From Phymorhynchus buccinoides (taxonomy: Eukaryota > Mollusca > Gastropoda > Neogastropoda > Raphitomidae): a stretch of 64,000 nucleotides of DNA. Shown in pieces: positions 52,001-59,749 of the stretch (within the stretch, counting starts at the first letter, position 1; every line of letters starts with the position of its first letter). The notes below the pieces were generated by a model, which was not told the DNA's origin, searched no databases, and saw nothing but the letters and a program-made list of their open reading frames with translations. A program made the position numbers and the translations under genes. The DNA lies in assembly GCA_017654935.2 (NCBI GenBank), contig CM065684.1:55547281-55611280 (forward strand). The letters are read 5' to 3'.

Positions 52001-52610
52001 CAGGGTCCGCCGCGCGGTTGGCCAAACAGTTCACCACGGCTGACCTGTCGGCCTCAGGGACGATGCTGGCCACCACCCCTGCATCCACATCTATGGAGGT
52101 GTTCTTCCACAGCTCAGAAGGACGAGAAGGACCTGTGGAGACACCGCTGTCGCTCTCTGTTTCATCGCTGCTGTGGATCCAGTATGCACCCTGCTTCGCA
52201 GAACTTCTTGACACATTCTGATCAGTGTCCTCCTCTTCCGACAGGATAATGGTGTCTTGAGAATTGTCTGACAGAGCGTCTGCAAAGTTACTGCTGATGG
52301 TACCGCCCCCATTCAGCGTGCGTCCCGAGTGATGCGCGGAGGCCCCTGGCTCACCTCCCCCCTTCTCCTTTTGCTTCTTGCCTGCAGGGTAATGCGTGGA
52401 ATTTTTCAAGCCCGATTTCTGGCCTGATTCACCTGTGTTCAGTTGCCCTGTAGTGACGTGATCATCACCAGCACTGCCATTGCCCTCAGTCACTGAGAGC
52501 CTTTGTCGTTTCTCTGGACTCAAGTCGGTGTCACTGTCACTTGTTGCAAACTGAAGGCCCTTATCCTCTGCAGAATCGAACCTGCGTTTCTGACCTGGCC
52601 TTGCCTCCAT
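28260..52610 (-). CDS. RNF216: RBR-type E3 ubiquitin ligase, RNF216/TRIAD3 family, ten coding exons
   Basis: Exons in gene order: 52610-50984 (start ATG 52610-52608), 46863-46607, 45330-45120, 44770-44645, 43961-43773, 42590-42496, 40923-40772, 38266-38024, 35179-35037, 28474-28260. All phases agree and total 3258 nt, or 1085 residues plus TGA. The N-terminal half is acidic and disordered. RING1 lies at roughly residues 765-805 (CHCCFEDELLFEDMNTCADG, LFCRQC), IBR at about 845-905 (VECPFCSFATIM, CLNPECLKDSCR, LCRE) and RING2 at about 920-970 (IRKCHRCGKAF, VGCNKMTCVCG, SCYVC). The Cys of GCNKM fits the catalytic cysteine that accepts ubiquitin in RBR ligases. Human RNF216 is somewhat shorter (923 residues). 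Upstream 5' UTR exons were not found. A TTTATT at 27851 (AATAAA on this strand) is a weak candidate poly(A) signal. Confidence 0.92.
29158..29306. mobile_element. MITE of the ACCGTATTTT family, right end degraded
   Basis: ATCATATTTTTCCGACTATA at the left and the shared GAGACCCCTGCGCCTTATAA interior. The right end reads GTACAGTAAAATACTATA. Confidence 0.65.
29440..29640 (-). mobile_element. 5'-truncated copy of the SINE
   Basis: Matches the 3' half of the 15862-16214 element (CGGGTTGCTCCCACCCGGAG on + strand) with expanded T and G runs inside. The tRNA head is absent. Confidence 0.75.
29812..30680. mobile_element. ACCGTATTTTTC-family element split by another transposon
   Basis: Left end ACCGTATTTTTCGGGTCATT; right end ATAGTCCGAAAATGACGGTA. 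Removing the 30366-30663 insertion restores a continuous CGCCTTATAGTCCG end. Confidence 0.7.
30366..30663. mobile_element. nested Tc1/mariner-like MITE
   Basis: TATAGAGGGATCCGGG and CCCGGATCCCTCTATA are exact inverted repeats whose outer TA is the target site. It sits inside the end of a different transposon, so it arrived later. No ORF. Confidence 0.82.
30803..31482. mobile_element. two ACCGTATTTT-family partial copies around a GT microsatellite and retroposon tail
   Basis: Left copy starts at 30803 (ACCGTATTTTAAGGACTATA). Right copy ends at about 31482 (TATAGTCTGTAAAATACGGT). Between them lie (GGTGT)n/(GT)n at 31036-31095 and a CR1/L2-like tail (GCGCATATAAATGCTC, ATT repeats) at 31245-31305. 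Confidence 0.6.
31765..31915 (+). repeat. dispersed repeat R2, copy 2
   Basis: Matches 1225-1372 over about 145 bp, including ACACTCCCATCAAATGCAAA and GAGTTTATGTCAGTGATTTT. Confidence 0.8.
32055..32195 (+). repeat. dispersed repeat R1, copy 3
   Basis: AACTATTTCTTAGTTAGGCG, GCATGACGCATCTGCACTCA, then GACGAAGAAGAAAAAGAA. It mirrors the 5035-5130 copy in opposite orientation. Confidence 0.78.
32486..33507. mobile_element. longer pogo/Tigger-like element, about 1 kb
   Basis: Left CAGTGGAACCTCCCTATTAC and right AGATTAGGGAGTGTCCACTG, both flanked by TA. No transposase frame is visible. It carries a nested foldback element near its right end. Confidence 0.55.
33308..33454. mobile_element. 147-bp foldback element
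   Basis: AAGGTCTGTGTACACGTTAA and TTAACATGTACACAGACCTT are long inverted arms with one mismatch, and the inner parts (CACTGTTTCCCCATG / TGCCATGGGGAAATA) also pair. It could form a near-complete hairpin. Confidence 0.75.
33731..33909 (+). repeat. 23-bp tandem repeat, about eight units
   Basis: Unit CAAACACAATCACAGACTAG plus AGT, almost perfect. There are no unique spacers, so it is not CRISPR-like. Confidence 0.95.
34020..35036 (-). repeat. ~120-bp tandem array over the donor of RNF216-like exon 9
   Basis: Copies of the exon end plus donor recur 120 bp apart (near 34921, 34801, 34681) and then at about 118 bp and irregularly, down to about 34025. Near copies are nearly exact and distant ones are degraded and invaded by CA/CT repeats. 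The frame of exon 9 stays open through the four nearest copies. Confidence 0.93.
35037..35179 (-). CDS. RNF216: RNF216-like coding exon 9, with amplified donor
   Basis: Acceptor TTGTTCCAG, donor GTGAGT. It begins with the base that completes an Asn codon, then Cys, which may supply the last RING2 ligand. Encodes EADMNKLHQEEMEEAERQ, a Glu-rich helix, and YLRQHPEARDMQLKYDPAQ. Confidence 0.85.
36360..38023 (-). repeat. 141-bp tandem array over the donor of the RING2 exon
   Basis: Seven copies in the block 36500-37468 at exactly 141 bp, one more at 37880-38010, and a degraded one near 36360-36430. Each unit has about 90 bp matching the RING2 exon end (all Cys codons kept), donor GTAAGA and 51 bp of intron ending in AG. 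Two variants alternate, CRTPDID and CREPDID, as if a 282-bp dimer had expanded. A transposon splits the array at 37471. Confidence 0.95.
37471..37857. mobile_element. 387-bp MITE inserted in the 141-bp RING2 array
   Basis: Neighbouring array units give the empty site: CACATAAACACAAC is split here as CACATA-element-TAAACACAAC. This shows a duplicated TA. Ends CTGTAAAGCC and TTTTTACGG are roughly inverted. The interior has GCGGCTTATATGTGAATAAA and GTCTTATAGTCCAG, like the ACCGTATTTT family. Confidence 0.85.
38024..38266 (-). CDS. RNF216: RNF216-like coding exon 8: end of IBR and RING2, both edges amplified
   Basis: Acceptor TTCCACAG, donor GTAAGA. Encodes LCREPNHVPLKC, a charged helix, IRKCHRCGKAF, VGCNKMTCVCG and SCYVCRTPDIDYRHF. 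The cysteine in GCNKM aligns with the catalytic Cys of RBR ligases. A 110-bp array lies on the acceptor side and a 141-bp array on the donor side. This is the only exon in the window amplified at both edges. Confidence 0.93.
38560..39060 (-). repeat. 110-bp tandem array over the acceptor of the RING2 exon
   Basis: Units repeat at 38651, 38761, 38871 and 38981 (110 bp). Each contains a TTTTCC(A/C)CAG-type acceptor and about 35 bp of exon encoding LCREPNHVPLK. A more diverged copy lies at about 39440-39525, so the array extends upstream in degraded form. Confidence 0.93.
39700..40771 (-). repeat. ~150-bp tandem array over the donor of the IBR exon
   Basis: Seven further copies, the farthest truncated, of the exon end encoding FRCLNPECLKDSCR, donor GTGGGT and an intron piece containing an (ATC)n/(GAT)n microsatellite. 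The IBR exon frame stays open across the whole array. Unit variants alternate between MADPDDK and MANPNNK. Confidence 0.95.
40772..40923 (-). CDS. RNF216: RNF216-like coding exon 7: IBR domain, with amplified donor
   Basis: Acceptor GTGTGCAG, donor GTGGGT. Encodes EVRQAGIPDLVECPFCSFAT and VFRCLNPECLKDSCR, the first IBR zinc ligands. The donor edge is followed by seven more copies at about 150 bp spacing. Confidence 0.92.
41455..41578. mobile_element. short copy of the ACAGGTCTGC/GGGTACGC element
   Basis: ACAGGTCTGCGCATTATTGG, GGTACGCGCGTACCCC and GAGGGGTACGCAGCCCCCTT in about 120 bp, matching both ends of the 17013-18140 element. Confidence 0.6.
41772..42485. mobile_element. probable TIR element rich in GTTGCA motifs beside the exon 6 donor
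   Basis: AAGGCTTCGACACAACTTTT...AGTTGCAG at the left resembles the reverse complement of ACTGCAACTTGTGG...TGTGCAGAAGCCCTT at the right. Repeated GGTTGCA/TGCAACC pairs lie inside. The right end touches the donor of RNF216-like exon 6. Confidence 0.45.
42496..42590 (-). CDS. RNF216: RNF216-like coding exon 6: RING1-IBR linker
   Basis: Acceptor TTTGCAG, donor GTAAGG. Encodes VFPCLTGTCEHQIPLSVLKE and MFSK. It matches LSCMEGSC..FPTSELEKVLP in vertebrate RNF216, from memory. Confidence 0.9.
43029..43160. repeat. dispersed AACTCAACTCAA...CTTTATTATCTC repeat, copy 1
   Basis: About 120 bp matched at 50478-50605, including ACTTTATTATCTC, GAGA(A/T)AAATT and GCCTG/TCTGCGATT. Possibly a SINE tail. Confidence 0.65.
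43260..43772 (-). repeat. 120-bp tandem array over the donor of the RING1 exon
   Basis: Units repeat exactly every 120 bp (43381, 43501, 43621, 43741) with a more diverged copy at 43265-43380. Each has the exon end encoding GHLFCRQCLARSAEAAFGE, donor GTAAGTAG and a CA/GT-rich intron piece. Reading past a donor gives an immediate in-frame TAG. Confidence 0.95.
43773..43961 (-). CDS. RNF216: RNF216-like coding exon 5: RING1, with amplified donor
   Basis: Acceptor CATCCAG, donor GTAAGT. Encodes ELYECHCCFEDELLFEDM and CADGHLFCRQCLARSAEAAF, the zinc-binding RING1 expected to recruit the E2. Its donor edge is repeated in a 120-bp array immediately downstream in the intron. Confidence 0.93.
44645..44770 (-). 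CDS. RNF216: RNF216-like coding exon 4
   Basis: Acceptor GTTACAG, donor GTAAGA. Encodes LSYPEQPDEYFFYELWYT and LNEQRVK after a basic stretch (KGGRSKKLRQ). Phase 1 on both sides. Confidence 0.87.
45120..45330 (-). CDS. RNF216: RNF216-like coding exon 3, with amplified acceptor
   Basis: Acceptor TTCTCCCAG then GAGTTTCTGGCC; donor GTCAGT. Encodes EFLAKFPDPGSAFTN and DFPDFKISYVREVVDRHRHH. The acceptor edge is copied several times toward higher coordinates. Confidence 0.87.
45331..46400 (-). repeat. irregular tandem array over the acceptor of RNF216-like exon 3
   Basis: At least six copies of a CTCCCAG acceptor with the following exon start (GAGTTCCTGGCCAA-like) plus 100-150 bp of exon and intron. 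Near copies encode FLAKFPDPGS and DPETKEA. The most distant ones (46000-46380) are clearly diverged and are themselves near-identical to each other. Confidence 0.88.
46607..46863 (-). CDS. RNF216: RNF216-like coding exon 2
   Basis: Acceptor TTCACAG, donor GTACTG. Encodes HLRDIFPDCDPNYIFERLE, another CUE-like helix pair, and FESRNYPRLKDMEEKQSKA. This corresponds to the region before the RING domains in vertebrate RNF216. Confidence 0.88.
47300..50015 (+). mobile_element. 5'-truncated non-LTR retrotransposon (Jockey/CR1-like), antisense in intron 1
   Basis: Begins in the C-terminal part of an endonuclease (LFLTNTPQLFP, PGLSDHSI, frame disturbed), continues through a nearly complete reverse transcriptase, and ends with a 3' UTR and an AAG-type tail at about 49995-50013. 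Stops and frame changes make it inactive. Confidence 0.88.
47907..49343 (+). pseudogene. reverse transcriptase domain of the LINE
   Basis: 479 codons with the ordered RT blocks: NPHKACGPDGITPRVLKE, PADWRSAFVTLIFKKG with NYRPVSLTSVVCKLLE, HGFRKGRSC, LIMDFSKAFDKVNH, TSGVPQGSVLGPCLF and FADDTAAY (the catalytic Asp pair). It ends at an in-frame TAA after VWDP. The usual downstream sequence (GRLEAVQRRAARFVLN) continues in the same frame beyond the stop, so this is a nonsense change in an old copy. Confidence 0.92.
50478..50605. repeat. dispersed AACTCAACTCAAA...CTTTATTATCTC repeat, copy 2
   Basis: Matches 43029-43160. Both lie in RNF216-like introns. Confidence 0.65.
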
Positions 52611-52634
52611 GTTCGGCTCTTTGTAGAGATGCAC
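50984..52634 (-). CDS. RNF216: RNF216-like first coding exon: disordered N-terminus
   Basis: Acceptor TTTTCAG before 52634 and donor GTGAGG after 50984. The likely start is MEARPGQKRRFDSAEDKG at 52610. The frame stays open upstream to an ATG at 52775, but that crosses the acceptor and repeated intron units, so I prefer the inner ATG. The protein is Ser/Asp/Glu-rich with repeated helical pieces (KLISEFPHVDPSEIYELLEE, VISRMFPERDQNELYALVE) that resemble CUE/UBA-like folds; that assignment is inference. Confidence 0.85.
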
Positions 52635-52800
52635 CTGAAAACAACGAAACGTTATGGCCTGTGAAACTGAAAGTGTATGGTACACCTGAAACCTATGAAA
52701 AGTTATGCCTGTGAGTGTGACAGTACCTGGTTCCATTATCACAGATAATGTATGCCTGTGAGAAACTGAAACCAATGAAAATTAATTTTATGCCAGTGGG
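52635..52800 (-). repeat. short tandem array over the acceptor of RNF216-like first coding exon
   Basis: Three units of about 50-60 bp, each with a TTTCAG acceptor-like end and an ACAGGC(AT)ATA motif. The unit nearest the exon gives the acceptor used in my model. Copies diverge with distance. Confidence 0.7.
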
Positions 52801-52867
52801 AGCAAATCAGTGAATATTTACAAAATAGCAAGCTGTGAAGCGTAATTACTCCCAAAAGTCCAGGACC

Positions 52868-52952
52868 AAAAAAACTCTCGCCTCTGATGGGATTTGAACG
52901 AGGCCTCCCAGCCCATAGTCCGTGACATTACCACTGTGCCACGGAAGCTGGT
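52868..52952 (-). mobile_element. tRNA-like SINE head
   Basis: Minus strand reads CGTGGCACAGTGGTAATGTC (A box TGGCACAGTGG) and CGTTCAAATCCCATCAG (B box GTTCAAATC), followed within 25 bp by a T7 run. No full cloverleaf acceptor stem is visible, so I read it as a SINE or tRNA-derived relic and not a tRNA gene. Confidence 0.6.
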
Positions 52953-52959
52953 GAGATAA

Positions 52960-54238
52960 CAGTAAAATATTAACACATTTTGTATTGTGTTAAAACTTTG
53001 CTAACAGTAACACTAACAAAGAGAAACAGCTTATTTTTTACTCAATGAAAACTTTGTTGTGCATGCGTCAAATCCAAGATGGCAGTAGAGACGCTTAGTT
53101 ATACTTGCCCAAGCATGGATGCTCATTGCGCCAATGATTCTGGACTATAACAGTGACTTTCCGTAATCCACTTGACTTGGCTATGTCTGCATTTATCTTA
53201 ACACCAAAAGGATGATAATATATTGAAAGAAAGAAGCTCAACAATTCTTTGCAGTACACACTGAGCACTATCATTTTTCTACAGAGGCTACGGTTGCGGG
53301 GTTGTTGCAACACTCGGACCATGTTCAGGGATAGTAACTCTTCCTAGTCAAATTTTTCGTTAACAAATTATGCATTTTCATATATTTAACGCATCAAGGT
53401 TTTGTTATGTTAAACTCAGGAATAGTGGGTTTTGTTGTTGTTGTTTTCCTGCACACATCATACCTTACTATAATAAACTAACACTAACATTACCTTCACA
53501 CATCATACTTTACCATAGCAAACTAACACTAACATTACCGTCACACATCATACTTTACTATAACAAACTAACACTAACATTACCTTCACACATCATACTT
53601 TACTATAACGCACCCGCAGCAGCACGGGCTTCTCACGTTAGACCTAATTCTATTTTTCTTGTCATGTTTTTTCTTTCTTTTCTTTTCCTCTCCAATCGCT
53701 CTCTGTGACTCATTCATTCAAGACTAATTTATTGACCTAATAAAGATCAAGAGCATGCAATTTTTTAAATTTCAAGTATGTCTTATACCACATGTCTGGG
53801 AATCATAGTGTGTGGTGTACTGGCTTATCCCTACTAAGAACTTAACTTGACACAATAACAAGAAGGAAAATACCATGAAAAAAGGAGAAAAACATGAAAA
53901 AACGAATAAACAAAACACACCACTTGGAGTTAAACTGAGCCTTTACCTCTATAGCCATCCCTATGACGAAAGTACGACATAATAAGAATAACCAGAGAAG
54001 AAGATCAGCAACAACATCAGAAAGTTAATTAAGACAGAAATGAAAACGGAGCCAGATGCTTGGTCAAATGTGACGTGTGGCCATCTCGTCAGTCAGACGA
54101 GTATGTCCCTGCAGTGGAAAATGAGGACCACAAGGACGACCTATGGAACTACAAGTAAAACTAGTCATCATCGGAAAATATGTCTCTCCCCCCCCCCCCC
54201 CTTCTCTCCCTCCCCATCTCTCCCCCTCTCTCTCTCTC

Positions 54239-54269
<31 letters not shown>

Positions 54270-55814
54270 CTCTCTCTCTCGCCTTAACATTTGCGTTCAG
54301 TTAATATGTCTTACTCTTAGTCTACCACACTCTCTATCAAAACTATGCAGAGGAGAAATAACTAACTCAGATTTTTTAAAGATGCTTTTTATGCACATTT
54401 TACGAATGAGTATAATGTGATTAATATATTCATAGTGCCCTTTCAAGCGCTCTGATTTTTCAACCCCAAACAGTATGTCTGTCTCAGATAGTTTTAGATA
54501 GATATTAGTTTCTGACAGTATTTTTTGTTCAATATAATAATAATAATAATTTTATTTGCTATAGCACTAACAATCCACACTATGAGCATGCTCTGTGCGC
54601 TTCACAAATTGAAATATAAATAGATCAGACATGAAGTAAAATAAAAACAATAACAAATAACGAATAGCATACACTTGATAAGAAAATACAAGATAGCATG
54701 GTCCACATACCACAACCGACAACACATTCATAAGATAACAACAGATTAAAACTTACTTGCTAAAACATGATAGGCATATAATATACACTTCGTAATAGCA
54801 CACATGAAAACGTAAGATAACATGATTTACAAACATACAATAGACTACAGATTCGGAGACAGTTAAATCTTGCGTGTTAAAACATAATAACTATATAAAG
54901 CATTTTTAATAGGATCATACATACCGGTAAACAATATACATGTAACATGATTCACATACCCACAATAGACAAGACATGTTTCGAAGACATGTGTCAATAT
55001 GTTTCGAAAGACCTTCATGAATAGGGTTAGGGATAGGGTTAGGAACATGTTAGAGTCAGTGTATTGTTAGTAGTTTTTTAAGACACTTGCGCACAATTTT
55101 TTGCGTCCCGTGATTGAGCCCTGTGACCGCAGCTTGGAAAAAGTGGGTTACGGACCCGTAACTGTAGCCTCTGCCATTGTTTTTACTTCTACAAATAAAA
55201 TGAATAAATGTGAATATTTTTTATTATTACTATCCACTATATGCATTGTTTAGAATTGTATTCAGGGCCATTTGTGTAAATAGACAATTGTTGGAAAAAA
55301 CTAAGGGAGAGCACTTCGTGAAATTTAGAGTTGCTTACGAGCCATTACTCAGTCAAATACCATAGCGACAATGCAACAATGGCGTCGAAGCTTGAAACCG
55401 CAGGATGTGAGTCAGCGACTTAGAATTTTTTTTTATAGAAAAATCAGCGGTGTCCAGTGGCCACAAACTGATGAAACCTGCAAAATGTGATGTAAAAATA
55501 TAAATGACATAAATTTTTAGAATGACGCACAGTGTTCTAAGTGCTGTATGTCTGCTCAAACACACGAGTCAATAGGCTACGAGAGCTGATGGTAGAGTGA
55601 CTTCCCCTGTTTGACCGATTGAATTAGGCAAGATGACTCCCACACACCATGAAATTACTCCCCTTAATTATTTCCGAACAATTCCTATTAGGAGAGGAAG
55701 ATCAGGGGATGTTGCTAAACTCCAACAAAAACCTAACCACAGTGATCATACATCAATTTGATTGGCTGGCTGAAAGCTGCTATTTTCCGTCACTTGCAAA
55801 GGTTAAGTTTTGAT

Positions 55815-55849
<35 letters not shown>

Positions 55850-56740
55850 CCCCCCCCCCCCCCCCCCCCCCCCCATGTTCTCACTGCATAATTATATTCA
55901 CTAAAAGCAACTCTTTGCCTTTCTCGGGTAAGGGATAGGGTTAGAACAAGGTTAGGGTTGGGTTAGGGCTTGTTTTCATGAAACACCTTTTCAAGTATCT
56001 TCTTCTTCTTCTTTCTCTTCCCAACCACCATCATCAAGTTGATGGTTCTGTTGGTATAGAACGTGGGGACTTCGGTCAGGCAGAAACTGTTGATAAAAAC
56101 ATTGCCACCCGGATGATTGGCGTTGATATGGAAGCAAATTTAGGGATGGAGGGTTTTTGAGGGGGGGGGGGGGGAAGGGGGGGGCGTTGTTTCTTAGATC
56201 CGTCATTTGAAGCCCTCCACTGAGACTGATGTTACTGCCTCAGGGGGTAGGGAGTTCTAATCTCCGATGGTCCAAGTGACTGAAATGGCCACTTGCCGTT
56301 ATCCAATCAAATGATGTATGGTCACTGGTCAGCTCTATGAAACTCCACAGTGCAGAGTGGCTCAGCAAGTTGACTTGGATTTTCACAATAAATTTTCTTC
56401 TTCTTCTTCTGTGGTGGCGACCAACTTCTATTTACAGAAGTAAATGTATGCACTTAGGGGTGTGACCGAAGGAGAAGAAAGAAGGAAACAGAGAGGATAA
56501 ACAAAACAAAACTGAAACAAAAATGCCGAGCAGGAGCCTGCAGATCTCAGTTCAGCTCTTCCTTGTCCTACTGGTTGTTGAAGTTATTCACAAAACAGAA
56601 ACAAAGACATAAACAAAAAAGTTTTTAAAAAGTGTGAACCATAGGCCTTTTCGCAGTATCTAGGCAAGACCAATCCGGCTACCGCAGCGGTCTCCGGGGC
56701 TAAACCCTGACCGGCACAGCTCCTGCCTGTCATTTACTAC
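52960..56740. other. AT-rich region with simple repeats, no gene seen
   Basis: Contains a CT-rich tract (54187-54280), a retroposon 3' tail (54533-54605, minus), TTAGGG-like GGGTTAGGG motifs at 55023-55045 and 55925-55965, and a C homopolymer (55818-55874). It could be 5' non-coding sequence of the RNF216 gene, but no 5' UTR exon could be supported. Confidence 0.5.
53455..53612 (+). repeat. ~40-bp tandem repeat, about four units
   Basis: Units contain CACACATCATACTTTACTAT and AAACTAACACTAACATTACC. Confidence 0.85.
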
Positions 56741-57985
56741 TACTTTTACCTATGGCCCCCAACTCCCTAATTTATTCTTTTTCGGTGGATGAGAGCTCTG
56801 CGGATGCAGGCTCTCATCCAGGGGCTGAGGTGTCGGTCCATCTGAGGTGGTGCTGCAGCCTGGCTTCGAAGGAATCCAAGGATGGTGCTGCAGCGATGTC
56901 TTCTGGGAGGCGGGGGAAGAAAGTTCCCTGCTGGTACTGTGTTCGGTGCACTCTAATGTCATACGCCTTTGTGTTGGTCTGTCGCCCACTTTTCTTTTGA
57001 TGGTTTGTAGTTGGGGCATTCTTTGTTTGGATCTTCAGGAAACCATTTGTGTATTTGTATATATATGGTGACAAGTCTGGCTTTTCTCCTTCTCTCCTGC
57101 AGCACAGGCCAGGCAAGCTCTTGAAGCATGTTGTTAACGCTGGAGGTTCGCTTGTAGTCCTGCATGGCCCACCTTGCTGCACGCCTCTGGACCTTTTCAA
57201 TGGAGTCGATGCAGGTCGTTGTGGTGGGGTCCCACACAGGACTAGCATATTCCAGGGCAGGTCGGACAAACGCCTTGTATGCTGCTACCTTGGCTTTGCG
57301 GCTGCAGACCCTCAAGTTTCTCCTAACAAAGCCTAGGGTCTTGTTTGCCTTGCTGGTAATGTTGTTTACGTGAGGGTCCCACTTGAGGTCTTTGGTCAAG
57401 GTTACCTCAAGATATTTGGCTTCTGGGACACTTCAGCACATGTCCGTGTAGGGTGTAGTCTCCAGCCAGTGTGTTCCTGCGCCTAGTCATGTGCAAGGTT
57501 GAGCACTTTTCCGGGTGGAATGACATTTTCCATCTCTCCTCCCATTGCGATAAAGTGTCAAGGTCTTGCTGTACAAGGCGCTGGTCTTCAGTGTTGGTGA
57601 CGTCTTTATTGCGGGCCGTGTCATCAGCAAAGAGGCGTGCTGTGGATTCCAGGTTGGCAGGCAGGTCATTGATGTACAGAAGAAAGAGGCTGGGTCAAGG
57701 ACGGAACCTTGTGGGACGCCAGATTCCACTGGGGCATACTCTGATCTTGTTCCTCCCAGAACAACTGACTGCTGCCTGTTTTTAAGAAAGGCCCGGATCC
57801 ATGCGCTGATTTTGCCGTCTATGCTGTATCGTTGCAGTTTGTGGATGATCAGTGCGTGACTGACTTTGTCGAAGTCCATGACTAGCACTTCGACTTGCTT
57901 GCCTCTCTATTGCTTCTGCTGCCTCATCTATGAAACCAAGCAGTTGGGACTCACAGGAATAAGGACGCTCGCCCATGTTCAGACA
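56740..57985 (-). mobile_element. second fragment of a Jockey/CR1-like LINE
   Basis: Minus-strand reading shows FDKVSHALIIHKLQRY, ESGVPQGSVLDPASFF and, further on, DPHVNNITSKANKTLGFVRR, RPALEYASPVWDP and KVQRRAARW. Frames change several times. It resembles the element at 47300-50015 but is clearly a different copy or subfamily. Confidence 0.85.
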
Positions 57986-57989
57986 ACTG

Positions 57990-58015
57990 ATCGCTTCTCA
58001 GCCTTTTGGCTAAGA
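57990..58015 (+). pseudogene. U2 snRNA 5'-end fragment
   Basis: ATCGCTTCTCAGCCTTTTGG then CTAAGA matches the start of U2 snRNA with one difference (G to A, where U2 has CTCGGCC). The match stops there. It lies a few bases from the 5' end of the LINE fragment, in the opposite orientation. Confidence 0.7.
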
Positions 58016-58601
58016 CAGTGATTCAGGAACATAAATTTTTGTTTATACCTGGTTTGTTTGTTCAGCCCGTCGTACATGGCGAAAGCCGATACACGACGTT
58101 AAACTGAACTTCCATCCATCACAGGAATGAGCCTTCCGGCTTCCGAAAGCCATGCTGTTCTGGGCACAATATTTTTAATACAATGTACGACTGTTCTGTC
58201 ATGTAGTGGCAAAAAACAAACAAACAACATAATGCATGGTGAAAGCAAGCTTTTGTTGTAAAGTCATCAAAACATTTGGGCCTAGCTCAGACACGCGACG
58301 CATGCTTCACTGATCATCATCAAAGAATGTTCTGTTGTGTTCTAGTTCAACGTCGCAAACTACTTTCAAACTGCAAAAGTTTGTATGTGCATTCACTTTT
58401 TCTTCCTATCTCTCTTCTGATTCTTTTTCTATAGTCACCCCCTAAAGTGTGTACAATTACTTCCATAAAGAAGTTGGTCACCACCACGGTGTGACCACAG
58501 AAGAAGAAGAAGAAGAAGAAGAACGTGTTGTCAACACTGTTGAGCCATTCCATCAATGATGTGGCGGTATGGCCATAGCTGATTAGGTTTAACCGTTACC
58601 G

Positions 58602-58735
58602 CTACACGTATCTATATTGTTAAAAACTCGGGACTTTACTGGTGTTGCACTGCCTCCGGGCATTGCAGCCAGTATTGTTCCCAACATCTTTGTATTTACA
58701 AATGTCCCATATGTGTCTATGACCGAGAGGACGTA
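58602..58735 (+). repeat. dispersed repeat R3, copy 1
   Basis: GGGACTTTACTGGTGTTGCA, CTGCCTCCGGGCATTGCA and CATCTTTGTATTTACAAATG. Two more copies lie at 61357-61470 and 62526-62655, all within the last 6 kb. Confidence 0.8.
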
Positions 58736-58799
58736 AAACATCATTTTCATCATGAGGTGTTCCATTTTCCATTTTCAGCTGCGACGACTGCGCCATTCA

Positions 58800-59400
58800 C
58801 TAGGTCAGGTCAGGTCAGGTCAGGTAGATAAAGACGACTAGGCCTCGCGGCCTCTCAAGCGTCTTTTCTTTTCTTTTTTTTTCCTTTTCCTTTTTTGGGG
58901 GGTTGGCACAGCTGTGACGGTTTTGGTAGACTATTCGTCATACTGGTATTTTAATTTACCAAGGTTTGGGTCTTTGTCCAGGAGGTTTTTGAATTTGTTA
59001 GTATCAGGTGCAAGTTTTGTCTGAGCAGGAAGTGCGTTCCAATAGTTAGTCACTCTGTTACTGAAAAAGTGTCTCCTGATGTTAGTTCTACTATACTGTG
59101 TTAGTATTTTTAATTCATGATTTCTAGTCTTGGAAAAATTTGAAATCTGAAACAAACTTTTGTTAGTATTGTCAGGACCATTAAGAATTTTATGTACATT
59201 AATTAGGTCACCACGAATTCTTCTGTATTTCAAGGATGGTAGATCAAGTTTGTGTAGCCTTTCACTATAATCAGAATTCTTAAGAACTTTTATTAATTTA
59301 GTAGCTCTCCTCTGTACACGCTCAATTGAAACTGATTGTCGTTTAAAGATATAATGGATTCCAAATTTGGTTCCCATGGGCCATACTCCAGATGTGGTCT
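58800..59400 (-). mobile_element. 3' end of a CR1-like LINE with a TGACC microsatellite tail
   Basis: 148-codon minus-strand frame (59377-58931) with IERVQRRATKLI, LDLPSLKYRRIRGDLI and FFSNRVTNYWNALP, the C-terminal part of a non-LTR RT protein. The 3' side ends in (ACCTG)n at 58802-58824. The frame runs to a stop at 58931, but the 5' part is missing. Confidence 0.82.
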
Positions 59401-59749
59401 AACCAAAATCACTACTTCGTTAGAAATGACGTATTAGTGCTCCCCAAATATTTTGGATACTATTTTAGAGTATTAATCAACATAATAAAAAAAATAACAA
59501 GAAAAGCCCACACTAACGCAATGTAGCGGTTACCTGATTTAGAAAGTGTTGAACAGTGAAGGAAACTTGTTTACAAAGGGAAGTCACTTCAAAAGTTCAA
59601 ATAAAGGGACACTACTTGTGGCTGATGAAAGTTCGTTTAACGTCCTCCAGCCTGGAACAGGCACACATGGGACATTACTAACTATAAAGACAGTGGGACG
59701 ATCCTGGAGGTACTGCATTACCAGGACAGTTCCGATTAAAAAAATCAAG

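Noticed and set aside
52608..52775. Upstream ATG at 52775 as the RNF216 start
   Set aside because: The extra 55 codons lie across acceptor-like repeat units with intron character, and a good TTTTCAG acceptor precedes the inner ATG.
52868..52952. A functional tRNA gene
   Set aside because: A and B boxes are present, but I could not form a complete acceptor stem and anticodon arm. A SINE head fits better.
55023..55965. Telomere-like GGGTTAGGG stretches
   Set aside because: Only a few degenerate units amid other repeats, so not evidence of a telomere or interstitial telomeric array.
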